Origin: an uncultured Haemophilus sp.
Lineage (GTDB): Bacteria; Pseudomonadota; Gammaproteobacteria; Enterobacterales; Pasteurellaceae
Direction of reading: 5' to 3'
Length of the DNA stretch: 16,457 nt
Assembly: GCF_937976265.1 (NCBI RefSeq)
Contig: NZ_CALJRX010000030.1
Span: forward strand, 1 to 16,457
The notes below the pieces were generated by a model. The model had not been told where the DNA came from. It was given only the letters and a program-made list of their open reading frames with translations, and ran no database searches. Both the position numbers and the translations under genes were made by a program. Positions 1-6,798 of this stretch are shown piece by piece; the stretch's first letter is position 1, and every line of letters starts with the position of its first letter.

Positions 1-32
1 TGTGTACTAATATTGGCTGAACGTTCAGGCAT
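1..32 (-). CDS. 5' end of an unidentified leftward gene (partial)
   Basis: Read on the minus strand, an ATG at 32-30 opens a frame that runs off the window edge as MPERSANIST. It is preceded at about five bases by a good ribosome binding site (GGGAG, within 38-45). A possible -10 element (TATACT) lies at 69-64 on the minus strand, without a convincing -35. Ten residues are too few to name a family, so no function is proposed. The call rests only on the start codon, the binding site and the absence of a stop before the edge. Confidence 0.4.
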   Translation of the reverse strand, partial: MPERSANIST

Positions 33-130
33 AAAAACTCCCTGTTAAATAACAACTAGAAATAGTATAGATCTTTTGTCTGATTCCCCCCAAAGGCTTT
101 TAAAAGAAATATTAAAATTTGAATCTTACA

Positions 131-170
131 CAATTTTGAAAAAGAAAAAGGGCTGACATCTGCCAGCCTT
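131..170 (-). terminator. Intrinsic terminator after the yfiF-like gene
   Basis: On the minus strand, shortly after the stop codon at 203, a GC-containing stem (arms at about 164-170 and 150-155, GGCTG/CAGCC core) is followed by a T-rich run with two short interruptions (about 149-138). It would end transcription of the methyltransferase gene before the next leftward gene. The stem is short and has one bulge, so this is a moderate prediction. Confidence 0.55.
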
Positions 171-189
171 GAAAATAAGTGTAAAAATG

Positions 190-198
190 ACCGCACTT
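190..198 (-). repeat. DNA uptake sequence, near the yfiF stop
   Basis: A perfect 9-bp USS core in reverse orientation (ACCGCACTT), lying between the terminator and the yfiF-like stop codon. It is not part of the terminator stem. The uptake machinery of naturally competent Haemophilus prefers DNA carrying this motif. Confidence 0.9.
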
Positions 199-202
199 GA
201 GG

Positions 203-1276
203 TTATTTCACATACCAATGTGCTAATAAAATCCCTGTATTTACTGCAATATTTAATCCTGCTTTTAATGGATTGCTTAAAGAAAGACGCACATTTACAT
301 CTTGTTTCTCACGAATATCATCTGTGCTGCCTTCGCTCAATACCAACGCGACTTTCTCTGCAAATTTGAGTTGTTCCAACGCCACGCCTTGTTTATTGGT
401 TGATACATGAATAATCTGATAGCCAGCCTTACGTAAAGCCTCTAAAGCAATTTCAGTACTTTCTGTTTCTAAAATACGAATATGCTCCATTCCGCCTTCA
501 GCCACACGCATAGCAGCGGGCGCATAAAGCTGTTCAACTTGATTTGTTACCACATTTTTAATGCCGTAGAAGGCGCAAGTACGCACAACGCCACCTAAGT
601 TTTGCGCATTATTGACTTGATCAAGCACGACTAAACAGTCTTCTTGACGCGGTACATCTAAATAACCTTGCAAAGAAAAAGTACGTTGTTTTTTCACTAA
701 CATACAAATTCCGCCATGATGCTCTGTGCCGCTTACTAAGCTTAGCTCATCGCTATCCACCACGTGATACACTTTTTTATTTGCGGCTAAATAACTGAAA
801 ATCTCGCCAATTCGATGTGCCATTTGCACCGTTGCCCATACGCGAACAATGCTCTCCGGACGCACTGCAAACAATTCTAAGCACGCATTTTCACCATATA
901 CTTTCATTTCTTCAGCGCGGTTCTTTTTAATTTTCTCCGGTGCTCGCGGCGATAATGCGCCTGTTTTCTTTTCTTTCGCTTTATAACTCACGCCAGTGCT
1001 TTTTACTGTTACTTTTACCGAGCCACTTTCACCATTGGCTTTATTTAATGAAAGTTCTGCAATTTTCGGTTCTCTCACTTCTTGCTGTTGGAAACCACGA
1101 GACGGTTTACGATCATCCCGTTTTTTATCAAAGTGCGGTCGATTTCCCTCACGTTTTTCATTATTACGACGATCATCAAAGCGACGCTCTTTATCATTAA
1201 ATGTTCGTTTTGGGCTACGCTCTTGAAAAGATTTGGTGGAATTTGTTTGGAATGATGGTTTGCGTGAATTGCTCAT
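203..1276 (-). CDS. yfiF: SpoU/TrmH-family RNA 2'-O-methyltransferase, YfiF-like
   Basis: This 357-residue protein is a putative tRNA/rRNA methyltransferase of the SPOUT (SpoU) class, which transfers methyl from S-adenosylmethionine to a ribose 2'-OH. Residues 1 to about 120 form a strongly basic, low-complexity tail rich in Arg, Lys, Asp and Asn. Residues about 122-200 match the small SpoU substrate-binding domain. Residues about 214-355 are the catalytic knot domain: N223 to R232-T233 (NAQNLGGVVRT) is motif 1, residues 311-321 lie at motif 2, and NPLKAGLNIAVNTG (336-348) is motif 3. The length and tail fit E. coli YfiF (about 345 residues), whose RNA target is not established to my knowledge. 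The start has only a weak Shine-Dalgarno (GAGAAG). A USS at 1131-1139 encodes Arg-Pro-His-Phe in the tail. It is divergent from pssA. The family is secure; the exact substrate is unknown. Confidence 0.88.
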   Translation of the reverse strand: MSNSRKPSFQTNSTKSFQERSPKRTFNDKERRFDDRRNNEKREGNRPHFDKKRDDRKPSRGFQQQEVREPKIAELSLNKANGESGSVKVTVKSTGVSYKAKEKKTGALSPRAPEKIKKNRAEEMKVYGENACLELFAVRPESIVRVWATVQMAHRIGEIFSYLAANKKVYHVVDSDELSLVSGTEHHGGICMLVKKQRTFSLQGYLDVPRQEDCLVVLDQVNNAQNLGGVVRTCAFYGIKNVVTNQVEQLYAPAAMRVAEGGMEHIRILETESTEIALEALRKAGYQIIHVSTNKQGVALEQLKFAEKVALVLSEGSTDDIREKQDVNVRLSLSNPLKAGLNIAVNTGILLAHWYVK

Positions 1277-1338
1277 AATTTGCTTCTCGAAGGAAAAATT
1301 GGATAATAATTCGCCAAAAAAGGCGAAAATTTGTGAGC

Positions 1339-1369
1339 ATTATAACGAAAAAAAACCTTTTTTCTATCA
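1339..1369 (-). promoter_or_regulatory. Candidate promoter for the yfiF-like gene
   Basis: On the minus strand a perfect TATAAT (1344-1339) lies 19 bp after TTGATA (1369-1364). The spacer is longer than the optimal 17 bp. The predicted leader contains a small hairpin, TTCGCC/GGCGAA with a six-base loop (1310-1327). The placement, about 60 bp before the start codon, is plausible. Confidence 0.45.
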
Positions 1370-1425
1370 ATCCTCAAAGGAAATATTGTAAACTAGAGCA
1401 TTAATTTTTAGTGTAGAGATAGATT

Positions 1426-2793
1426 ATGTTAATCAATAAAGCTAAACGAGCAGAACAAAATTTAAAAAATTTACCTTTTCTTCCTTTACAGGCAGAACAG
1501 GTTGAGTTTCTGTTTAGTCCGCTTGAATTCAAAGCACAAATTATAGAATTAATTCGCCAAGCTAAAAAACGCATTTACATGACCGCGCTTTATTGGCAAA
1601 AAGATGAAGCAGGACAAGAAATTCTCAATGAGATTTATCGCGTAAAACAAGATCATCCAGAATTGGACGTGAAAATTTTAGTAGATTGGCACCGCGGACA
1701 ACGCAATTTACTTGGCGCAGAAAAATCTACCACTAACGCTGATTGGTATTGTGAACAACGCCAAACCTATCAACTTCCCGATGAACCGAATATGTTCTTC
1801 GGTGTGCCAATTAATACCCGTGAAGTCTTCGGTGTGTTACATACTAAAGGCTTTGTGTTTGACGATACCGTTCTTTATAGCGCTGCAAGCATCAATAACG
1901 TGTATTTACAACAACAAGATAAATACCGTTACGACCGCTATCAAAAAATCCATAATGCTGCACTGGCAGACTCTATGGTTAATTTCATCAATGATTATTT
2001 ATTGGATTTCAGTGCCGTACATCCATTAGATGTGGCTAATCGCCCTCGCACCAAAGAAATTCGTAGTGCAATAAAAGCTTATCGTAAAAACTTATCTGCC
2101 CATGCTGAATATCAGTTGGAAAGTGCGGTTGGTTTTTCAGATGTTTTAACCATTTCACCACTTTTTGGTTTAGGTGCATTAGGCAATGAATTAAACCAAG
2201 TTATCGAAGATTTATTCTTACAAGTGCAGGAAAAATTGGTGATTTGCACGCCTTATTTCAACTTTCCTCGCACGCTAAGAAGTAAACTTGCCCGCTTATT
2301 AGAACAAGGAAAACGTGTCGAAATTATCGTGGGTGATAAAGTTGCGAACGATTTCTATATTCCACCAGAGCAACCATTTAAAATGGCAGGTGCATTGCCT
2401 TATTTATATGAAAACAATCTTCGTCGTTTCTGCGAGAAATTTGATGCTTACATTAAAAACGGCCATTTAACGGTGCGTTTATGGAAAGACGGCGATAACA
2501 CTTATCACCTCAAAGGTGTTTGGGTGGACAACCAGTATATTCTTTTGACTGGGAACAACCTGAATCCTCGTGCATGGCGTTTAGATGCGGAAAACGGATT
2601 ATTAATCCACGATCCAAAACAAGAACTTCTGTCACAAGCGGAAAAAGAATTATCGCACATCCGCCAACATACCAAAGTATTGCAAGATTATTCTGAATTA
2701 GAAGAATTGACGCAATATCCTGAACCGGTGCAAAAACTGCTGAAGAAGTTTGCTCGGATTCAAGCAGACAAATTGGTCAAAATGATTTTATAA
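1426..2793 (+). CDS. pssA: CDP-diacylglycerol--serine O-phosphatidyltransferase (phosphatidylserine synthase)
   Basis: The 455-residue product condenses CDP-diacylglycerol with L-serine to give phosphatidylserine and CMP, the committed step to phosphatidylethanolamine. It is the type I enzyme of Gram-negative bacteria, a phospholipase-D-superfamily protein that associates peripherally with the inner membrane. Both HKD motifs are visible: H139-x-K141-x4-D146 in the N-terminal half and H361-x-K363-x4-D368 in the C-terminal half. The length is close to E. coli PssA (451). It starts at ATG 1426, with a possible -10 (TAAACT) at 1389-1394. The next gene in the same direction, psd, encodes the following pathway step, but a terminator-like hairpin and a new promoter separate the two. 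A USS at 2121-2129 encodes Glu-Ser-Ala-Val. Confidence 0.96.
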   Translation: MLINKAKRAEQNLKNLPFLPLQAEQVEFLFSPLEFKAQIIELIRQAKKRIYMTALYWQKDEAGQEILNEIYRVKQDHPELDVKILVDWHRGQRNLLGAEKSTTNADWYCEQRQTYQLPDEPNMFFGVPINTREVFGVLHTKGFVFDDTVLYSAASINNVYLQQQDKYRYDRYQKIHNAALADSMVNFINDYLLDFSAVHPLDVANRPRTKEIRSAIKAYRKNLSAHAEYQLESAVGFSDVLTISPLFGLGALGNELNQVIEDLFLQVQEKLVICTPYFNFPRTLRSKLARLLEQGKRVEIIVGDKVANDFYIPPEQPFKMAGALPYLYENNLRRFCEKFDAYIKNGHLTVRLWKDGDNTYHLKGVWVDNQYILLTGNNLNPRAWRLDAENGLLIHDPKQELLSQAEKELSHIRQHTKVLQDYSELEELTQYPEPVQKLLKKFARIQADKLVKMIL

Positions 2794-2798
2794 ATACA

Positions 2799-2832
2799 AA
2801 AAGAAGCCGGCAAATGTCGGCTTCTTGCTTTC
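2799..2832 (+). terminator. Terminator-like hairpin after pssA
   Basis: A strong stem (AAGAAGCCG at 2801-2809 with CGGCTTCTT at 2818-2826) begins eight bases after the pssA stop. The loop region can pair further through a G-U. The T tract is poor on the plus strand (CTTGCTTTC) and better on the minus strand. It probably limits read-through from pssA and may also protect the mRNA 3' end. Confidence 0.65.
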
Positions 2833-2834
2833 AT

Positions 2835-2867
2835 CTTGCGCAAAAACATCGACTAACATTGCGCAAG
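2835..2867. promoter_or_regulatory. Paired palindrome TTGCGCAA, candidate operator at the psd promoter
   Basis: CTTGCGCAA (2835-2843) and TTGCGCAAG (2859-2867) form a perfect inverted repeat with a 15-bp spacer. Each arm contains the 8-bp palindrome TTGCGCAA, so the motif occurs twice, 23 bp start to start. The downstream copy overlaps the expected -35 region of psd, a typical position for a repressor or activator site. No known regulator is assigned; a weak RNA hairpin is the alternative reading. Confidence 0.45.
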
Positions 2868-2886
2868 TGAAATAAGTTGTTATAAT
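2859..2886 (+). promoter_or_regulatory. psd promoter (extended -10)
   Basis: A perfect TATAAT at 2881-2886 is preceded by TG one base upstream (T2878, G2879), making an extended -10. The -35 region is poor (TTGCGC at 2859-2864, 16 bp away) and coincides with the second TTGCGCAA copy. An extended -10 with a weak -35 suits regulated or activator-assisted transcription. The predicted start lies about 25-30 bp before the psd ATG. Confidence 0.65.
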
Positions 2887-2918
2887 CGCCCAACTTTTTA
2901 ATCTTATCGGAGAAATCA

Positions 2919-3788
2919 ATGAACCCAATTTCTTATTGGCAACGCCTAAAAGTTGCATTTCAATATGTGATGCCACAAATCTATATGACACAAGCAGCGG
3001 GCTGGTTAGCTAAACAAAAATGGGGCGCAGTGACACATTTTGTGATTAAAGCGTTTGCAAAAAAATACAACATTGATATGAGCATTGCTGAAAAAGAAAA
3101 ATTCAGTGATTACGCCAGCTTTAATGAATTCTTTATCCGTCCATTAAAAGAAAATGCACGACCAATTAACCAAAATCCCACCGCACTTTGTTGCCCTGCG
3201 GATGGCCGTGTAAGTGAATGTGGACATATTGACGATGACCGCCTATTACAAGCAAAAGGTCACTTTTTCAGTTTAAATGATTTATTAGCGGAAGATAAAG
3301 ATTTAACCGAGACCTTTAAAAATGGGGAATTCATCACCACTTATTTATCACCACGTGATTATCACCGTGTACATATGCCATGTGATGGTACACTTCGCAA
3401 AATGATTTACGTGCCGGGTGATTTATTCTCCGTCAATCCGTTTTTAGCAAAACATGTACCGAACCTCTTTGCACGTAATGAGCGTGTGATTTGTGTCTTT
3501 GATACTGAATTCGGCACCATGGTACAAATCTTAGTGGGCGCAACAATCACTGCGAGTATCGGTACTGTTTGGGCTGGCGTTATTAATCTGCCACGTCATA
3601 ACGAAGTGAAAGAGTGGACTTATGAAGGTGAAAGTGCGGTTAAATTAAGCAAAGGTCAAGAAATGGGTTGGTTCCAACTTGGTTCTACCGTGATTAATTT
3701 ATTCCAAGCCGGTCAAGTGAAAATTGCCGATCATTTAAGTGTTGATGAACCTGTTCGCATGGGTGAAATCTTGGCATTAAAAAAATAG
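2919..3788 (+). CDS. psd: Phosphatidylserine decarboxylase proenzyme
   Basis: The 289-residue product decarboxylates phosphatidylserine to phosphatidylethanolamine at the inner membrane, using a pyruvoyl cofactor made by self-cleavage. The cleavage motif LGST spans residues 254-257, so Ser256 should become the pyruvoyl group of the small alpha chain (about 256-289). The probable protease triad is Asp95 (PADGRV), His152 (YHRVHMP) and Ser256, equivalent to E. coli Asp90, His147 and Ser254. The start has a good ribosome binding site (CGGAGAAATCA). fklB follows 21 bp downstream without a terminator, so the two are probably cotranscribed. USSs at 3180-3188 (Thr-Ala-Leu) and 3632-3640 (Glu-Ser-Ala-Val) lie inside the gene. 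Confidence 0.97.
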   Translation: MNPISYWQRLKVAFQYVMPQIYMTQAAGWLAKQKWGAVTHFVIKAFAKKYNIDMSIAEKEKFSDYASFNEFFIRPLKENARPINQNPTALCCPADGRVSECGHIDDDRLLQAKGHFFSLNDLLAEDKDLTETFKNGEFITTYLSPRDYHRVHMPCDGTLRKMIYVPGDLFSVNPFLAKHVPNLFARNERVICVFDTEFGTMVQILVGATITASIGTVWAGVINLPRHNEVKEWTYEGESAVKLSKGQEMGWFQLGSTVINLFQAGQVKIADHLSVDEPVRMGEILALKK

Positions 3789-3809
3789 TTTTACAACAAA
3801 GGAAAAAAC

Positions 3810-4442
3810 ATGACAGCTCAAATTTTTGAACAAGTAAAATTAGAAAGTATTTCTGAAAAAGGCAGCTACGGTATCGGTTTACAAATCGGTCAACAATTAG
3901 CAGATAGCCAAATGGATATTTCTGTTGAAGCAGTAGCAAAAGGCATTTTCGATGCGTTAAACCGCAATCAACCTGCATTAGAAATTAATGATTTAATGCA
4001 CTCTGTTCAAGCACTTCAACAACAAGCGGCTGAAGCACAACAAGCGCAATTTAAAGCGATTGAAGAAGAAGGTAAAAAATTCTTAGAAGAAAACGCGAAA
4101 AAAGCAGGCGTAAACGTGACTGATAGCGGTTTACAATACGAAATTTTAACCGAAGGTAACGGTAACAAACCATCTGCGACTGATAAAGTACGTGTTCACT
4201 ACACAGGTACATTACCAGATGGTACCGTATTCGACAGCTCTGTTGCTCGTGGTGCACCAGCTGAATTCCCAGTAAATGGCGTAATTCGTGGTTGGGTTGA
4301 AGCATTACAAATGATGCCTGTTGGTTCTAAATGGAAACTCACTATTCCACACGAACTAGCTTACGGTGAACGTGGTGCGGGCGCATCTATCCCACCATTC
4401 TCACCCTTAGTATTTGAAGTTGAATTACTCGATATTCTTTAA
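3810..4442 (+). CDS. fklB: FKBP-type peptidyl-prolyl cis-trans isomerase (FklB/Mip-like)
   Basis: The 210-residue protein catalyses cis-trans isomerisation of peptide bonds before proline and assists folding. Residues about 10-100 are the alpha-helical N-terminal dimerisation region of the FKBP22/Mip group, rich in Gln and Ala. Residues about 115-210 are the FKBP domain, with VHYTGTLPDGTVFDSS, GVIRGWVEAL and AYGERGAG signatures. There is no signal peptide or lipobox, so it should be cytoplasmic. This favours FklB (E. coli, 206 residues) over periplasmic FkpA. It has a strong ribosome binding site (AAAGGAAA) and sits 21 bp after psd. A USS-pair terminator follows immediately. Confidence 0.92.
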   Translation: MTAQIFEQVKLESISEKGSYGIGLQIGQQLADSQMDISVEAVAKGIFDALNRNQPALEINDLMHSVQALQQQAAEAQQAQFKAIEEEGKKFLEENAKKAGVNVTDSGLQYEILTEGNGNKPSATDKVRVHYTGTLPDGTVFDSSVARGAPAEFPVNGVIRGWVEALQMMPVGSKWKLTIPHELAYGERGAGASIPPFSPLVFEVELLDIL

Positions 4443-4448
4443 AAAGCC

Positions 4449-4479
4449 AAAGTGCGGTTAAAATTAACCGCACTTTTTT
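4449..4479. terminator. Bidirectional terminator made of two inverted uptake sequences
   Basis: A forward USS (4450-4458) and a reverse USS (4467-4475) form a 13-bp perfect stem (4449-4461 with 4464-4476) followed by Ts to 4479. It ends fklB on the plus strand. On the minus strand an A/T-rich flank makes it usable for the lipoprotein gene, whose stop codon (4478-4480) touches the T run. Closely spaced inverted USS pairs acting as terminators are well known in Haemophilus. Confidence 0.88.
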
Positions 4480-4858
4480 ATTCTTCTTCATCTTCACTAT
4501 AACGATCATCATCGTCATAATCATAGGTTAAGATCGCATCCTCATCATAACCCTCTATATCAATCTGAACGTCATTTGAGCCTGCATCAAAACCATTAAA
4601 CCATGCGGTTCTTAGCTCTTCAGATACTCGGCGACCACAATAATTAATACGTTTATTCAATTGAGATTGGCTTTGCGCTTGGAAATCTTTTCCTACACGA
4701 TAACCATCTAAATACCAGTCATCTTTATCGTGACAAACCGTCGTATTTAAACGTTTTACGTGTTTGCTCACTGAAATTGGACTACGATGTTTTACATAAT
4801 AGCCCTGCGTACAAGCACTTAATAGCCCAACAGCTAAAACGGTCGCTATTAATCTCAT
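4478..4858 (-). CDS. Small lipoprotein with an acidic C-terminus, function unknown
   Basis: The 126-residue product starts with a type II signal peptide: a short basic start, a hydrophobic stretch (residues 4-13) and the lipobox LSAC with Cys16 as the lipidated residue. The mature part (17 to about 100) has a few Cys residues (for example in TTVCHDKDDWYLDGYRVGKD and NYCGRR). The tail (about 103-126) is extremely acidic and tyrosine-rich, with runs DYDDDD and EDEEE. I do not recognise the family. A strong ribosome binding site (AAAAGGAGA) precedes the start. It lies 112 bp downstream of proB in the same direction and may be read from it or from its own promoter (a TATAAA-like element near 4911). 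Its leader contains a small GGGC/GCCC hairpin (4885-4896). Confidence 0.85.
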   Translation of the reverse strand: MRLIATVLAVGLLSACTQGYYVKHRSPISVSKHVKRLNTTVCHDKDDWYLDGYRVGKDFQAQSQSQLNKRINYCGRRVSEELRTAWFNGFDAGSNDVQIDIEGYDEDAILTYDYDDDDRYSEDEEE

Positions 4859-4970
4859 GTTGTCTCCTTTTACTACTTAATGTCGGGCTATCGCCCTTTT
4901 TATGGTTTTATAGACCGATAAAATAAAAGGAAGGTTCAGGAAATATCAGAGATCCGATTTCTATTTTAAG

Positions 4971-6080
4971 CTATAGCACAATCATGTCATCACGATGTAA
5001 TGCAACTGCACCGTACTCATAACCAAGAATTTGTTCAATTTCTTGGGATTTTTTCCCTTTGATTAATTCCAACGCATCGCTGTTATAACGCGGCATACCG
5101 AGTGCAATCACTTTACCTGAGGTATTCTTAATTTTGACGACTTCACCGCGTGAGAAACGCCCTTCCACAGCCGTAATCCCTGCAGGCAGCAACGATTTAT
5201 TCTGTGCTAACATCGCATTTTCAGCACCTTCATCAATCGTCAGCATGCCCGCTGATGGTGCGGCAAATAACCACTGTTTACGGCTTTCTAGACGATCTGA
5301 GTGATGAGCAATAAATTTAGTACCAATTGGTTTATCGTAGGCCAAATCCACAATGACATCTGGTCGACTACCTGGCGCAATAATGGTTTCAATACCTGAA
5401 CGCGTTGCCACATCTGCTGCAATAATTTTTGTACTCATCCCACCAGTACCAAGATTTGTACCGCTACCGCCTGCAATCGAACGAATATGGTCGGTAATTT
5501 GCTCAACCACAGGAATTAATTTCGCATCTGGATTTTTACGAGGATCGCTTTCATATAGGCCTTGTTGATCCGTTAATAAATAAAGTTGTTCCGCTTGCAC
5601 TAAAATCGCAACTAATGCGGATAAGTTATCGTTATCCCCTACTTTAATTTCAGCCGTTGCCACCGCATCATTCTCGTTAATCACTGGAATAATGTGATTG
5701 TCCAACAGCGCATGTAATGTATCGCGCGCATTTAAAAAACGTTCACGATCTTCAATATCGGCACGAGTTAATAAAATTTGTCCAATATGAATATCATAAA
5801 TCGCAAATAATTTTTCCCATGCTTGGATAAGCTGACTCTGCCCTACTGCGGCTAGAAGCTGTTTTGAGGCAATGGTTGGAGGAAGTTGAGGATGATTTAA
5901 ATAATGTCGTCCAGCGGCAATCGCCCCTGATGTCACAATCACCACTCGAAAACCTGCTTGATGGAGTTGAGTAATTTGACGAACAATATCGACCATGTGA
6001 GGGGCATTCAATTTTGGGGAACCATGCGTTAATGTGCTAGTACCAAATTTTACGACGATTGTTTTGCGATTTGCCGACAT
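4971..6080 (-). CDS. proB: Glutamate 5-kinase
   Basis: The 369-residue enzyme phosphorylates L-glutamate to gamma-glutamyl phosphate with ATP, the first and proline-inhibited step of proline synthesis in the cytoplasm. Residues about 5-260 are the amino-acid kinase fold: VVKFGTSTL at the start, SGAIAAGR, NENDAVA and the GTGGMSTKI loop. Residues about 275-355 form a PUA domain, as in E. coli ProB (367 residues). The start has a GAGGAT binding site. proA is not adjacent in this window. The upstream intergenic region is shared with divergent folA and holds a USS at 6107-6115. Confidence 0.96.
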   Translation of the reverse strand: MSANRKTIVVKFGTSTLTHGSPKLNAPHMVDIVRQITQLHQAGFRVVIVTSGAIAAGRHYLNHPQLPPTIASKQLLAAVGQSQLIQAWEKLFAIYDIHIGQILLTRADIEDRERFLNARDTLHALLDNHIIPVINENDAVATAEIKVGDNDNLSALVAILVQAEQLYLLTDQQGLYESDPRKNPDAKLIPVVEQITDHIRSIAGGSGTNLGTGGMSTKIIAADVATRSGIETIIAPGSRPDVIVDLAYDKPIGTKFIAHHSDRLESRKQWLFAAPSAGMLTIDEGAENAMLAQNKSLLPAGITAVEGRFSRGEVVKIKNTSGKVIALGMPRYNSDALELIKGKKSQEIEQILGYEYGAVALHRDDMIVL

Positions 6081-6106
6081 AATTTATCCTCAGTGAAAAA
6101 ATAGAA

Positions 6107-6115
6107 AAGTGCGGT
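6107..6115 (+). repeat. DNA uptake sequence between proB and folA
   Basis: A perfect forward USS core with the usual AT-rich 3' flank (TAAATTAG), in the divergent proB-folA intergenic region about 27 bp upstream of the proB start. It is a single copy without an inverted partner, so it is not a terminator. Confidence 0.9.
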
Positions 6116-6221
6116 TAAATTAGCACTAAAATTAATAAAAATCACGAAAAATCCAACCTCATATACAGATTTTGTGAATAGCTATGATATAGTGCAAAAA
6201 AAGAAAAATAGGATAGAAAAT

Positions 6222-6722
6222 ATGACATTAAGTTTGATCGTTGCGACAACAAAAAATAACGTCATCGGAAAAGATAATCAAATGCCTTGGCACTTGCCTG
6301 CTGATTTAGCCTGGTTTCGTAAAAATACCACGGGCAAACCGGTAATTATGGGCCGTAAAACTTTCGAAAGCATTGGTCGTCCATTGCCGAAACGCACCAA
6401 TATCGTCCTTTCACGCACCCCTTACGAACATGAAGGTGTCATCTGGAAAGAAAATTTTGAAAGTGCGGTCGATTTTGTCAAAGAATTTGATGAAATTATG
6501 TTGATTGGCGGCGGCGAGTTATTTAAACAATATTTACCTAAAGCAGATAAACTATATCTCACGCAAATTCAAGCAGACATTGACGGCGATACCTTCTTCC
6601 CTGAAATTAATTGGGCTGAATGGAACATCGAGTTTGAAGAATATCGCCAAGCGGATGCGGATAATCCCTATGATTGTCGTTTTTTAATTTTACAACGTAA
6701 GAGAAATAAACTAAAAGTCTAA
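6222..6722 (+). CDS. folA: Dihydrofolate reductase
   Basis: The enzyme reduces dihydrofolate to tetrahydrofolate with NADPH and is the target of trimethoprim. The frame is open from an ATG at 6174, but I place the start at 6222. That ATG follows an AGGA-like site (6209-6212) and gives MTLSLIVATTKNNVIG, matching the family N-terminus; the 16 extra upstream residues (Lys/Asn-rich) have no counterpart. The product is 166 residues. Visible are MPWHLPADLAWF with catalytic Asp28 (E. coli Asp27), the NADPH-binding MGRKTFESIG and the IGGGELF loop. A weak -10 (TATGAT, 6183-6188, or TATAGT, 6188-6193) lies inside the rejected extension, supporting the later start. A USS at 6461-6469 encodes Glu-Ser-Ala-Val. 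Confidence 0.95.
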   Translation: MTLSLIVATTKNNVIGKDNQMPWHLPADLAWFRKNTTGKPVIMGRKTFESIGRPLPKRTNIVLSRTPYEHEGVIWKENFESAVDFVKEFDEIMLIGGGELFKQYLPKADKLYLTQIQADIDGDTFFPEINWAEWNIEFEEYRQADADNPYDCRFLILQRKRNKLKV

Positions 6723-6736
6723 TCTAGGGCATATAA

Positions 6737-6780
6737 AAATCGGGCCAAAACAATGATTGTTTTAGCCCGATTTCTTTTTT
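6737..6780. terminator. Bidirectional terminator between folA and pfkA
   Basis: A long hairpin (arms 6737-6754 and 6756-6773, one C/A mismatch; core CGGGC/GCCCG plus AAAACAAT/ATTGTTTT) sits between the converging genes. It is followed on the plus strand by TTTCTTTTTT and on the minus strand by a T run (6739-6735). It serves both folA and pfkA. Confidence 0.9.
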
Positions 6781-6798
6781 TAAATAACCTTACAAAGA

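Noticed and set aside
940..1226. Plus-strand open frames opposite the yfiF-like gene
   Set aside because: They are antisense shadows of the low-complexity basic tail, without ribosome binding sites or recognisable domains.
4885..4901. GGGC/GCCC hairpin followed by Ts on the plus strand, resembling a terminator
   Set aside because: No plus-strand gene ends there, and the stem is only 4 bp. It is at most a leader hairpin of the minus-strand lipoprotein gene.
6174..6221. Longer folA start at 6174 adding 16 residues
   Set aside because: The extension is Lys/Asn-rich, contains the likely -10 element and has no family counterpart, whereas 6222 gives the canonical N-terminus behind an AGGA-type site.
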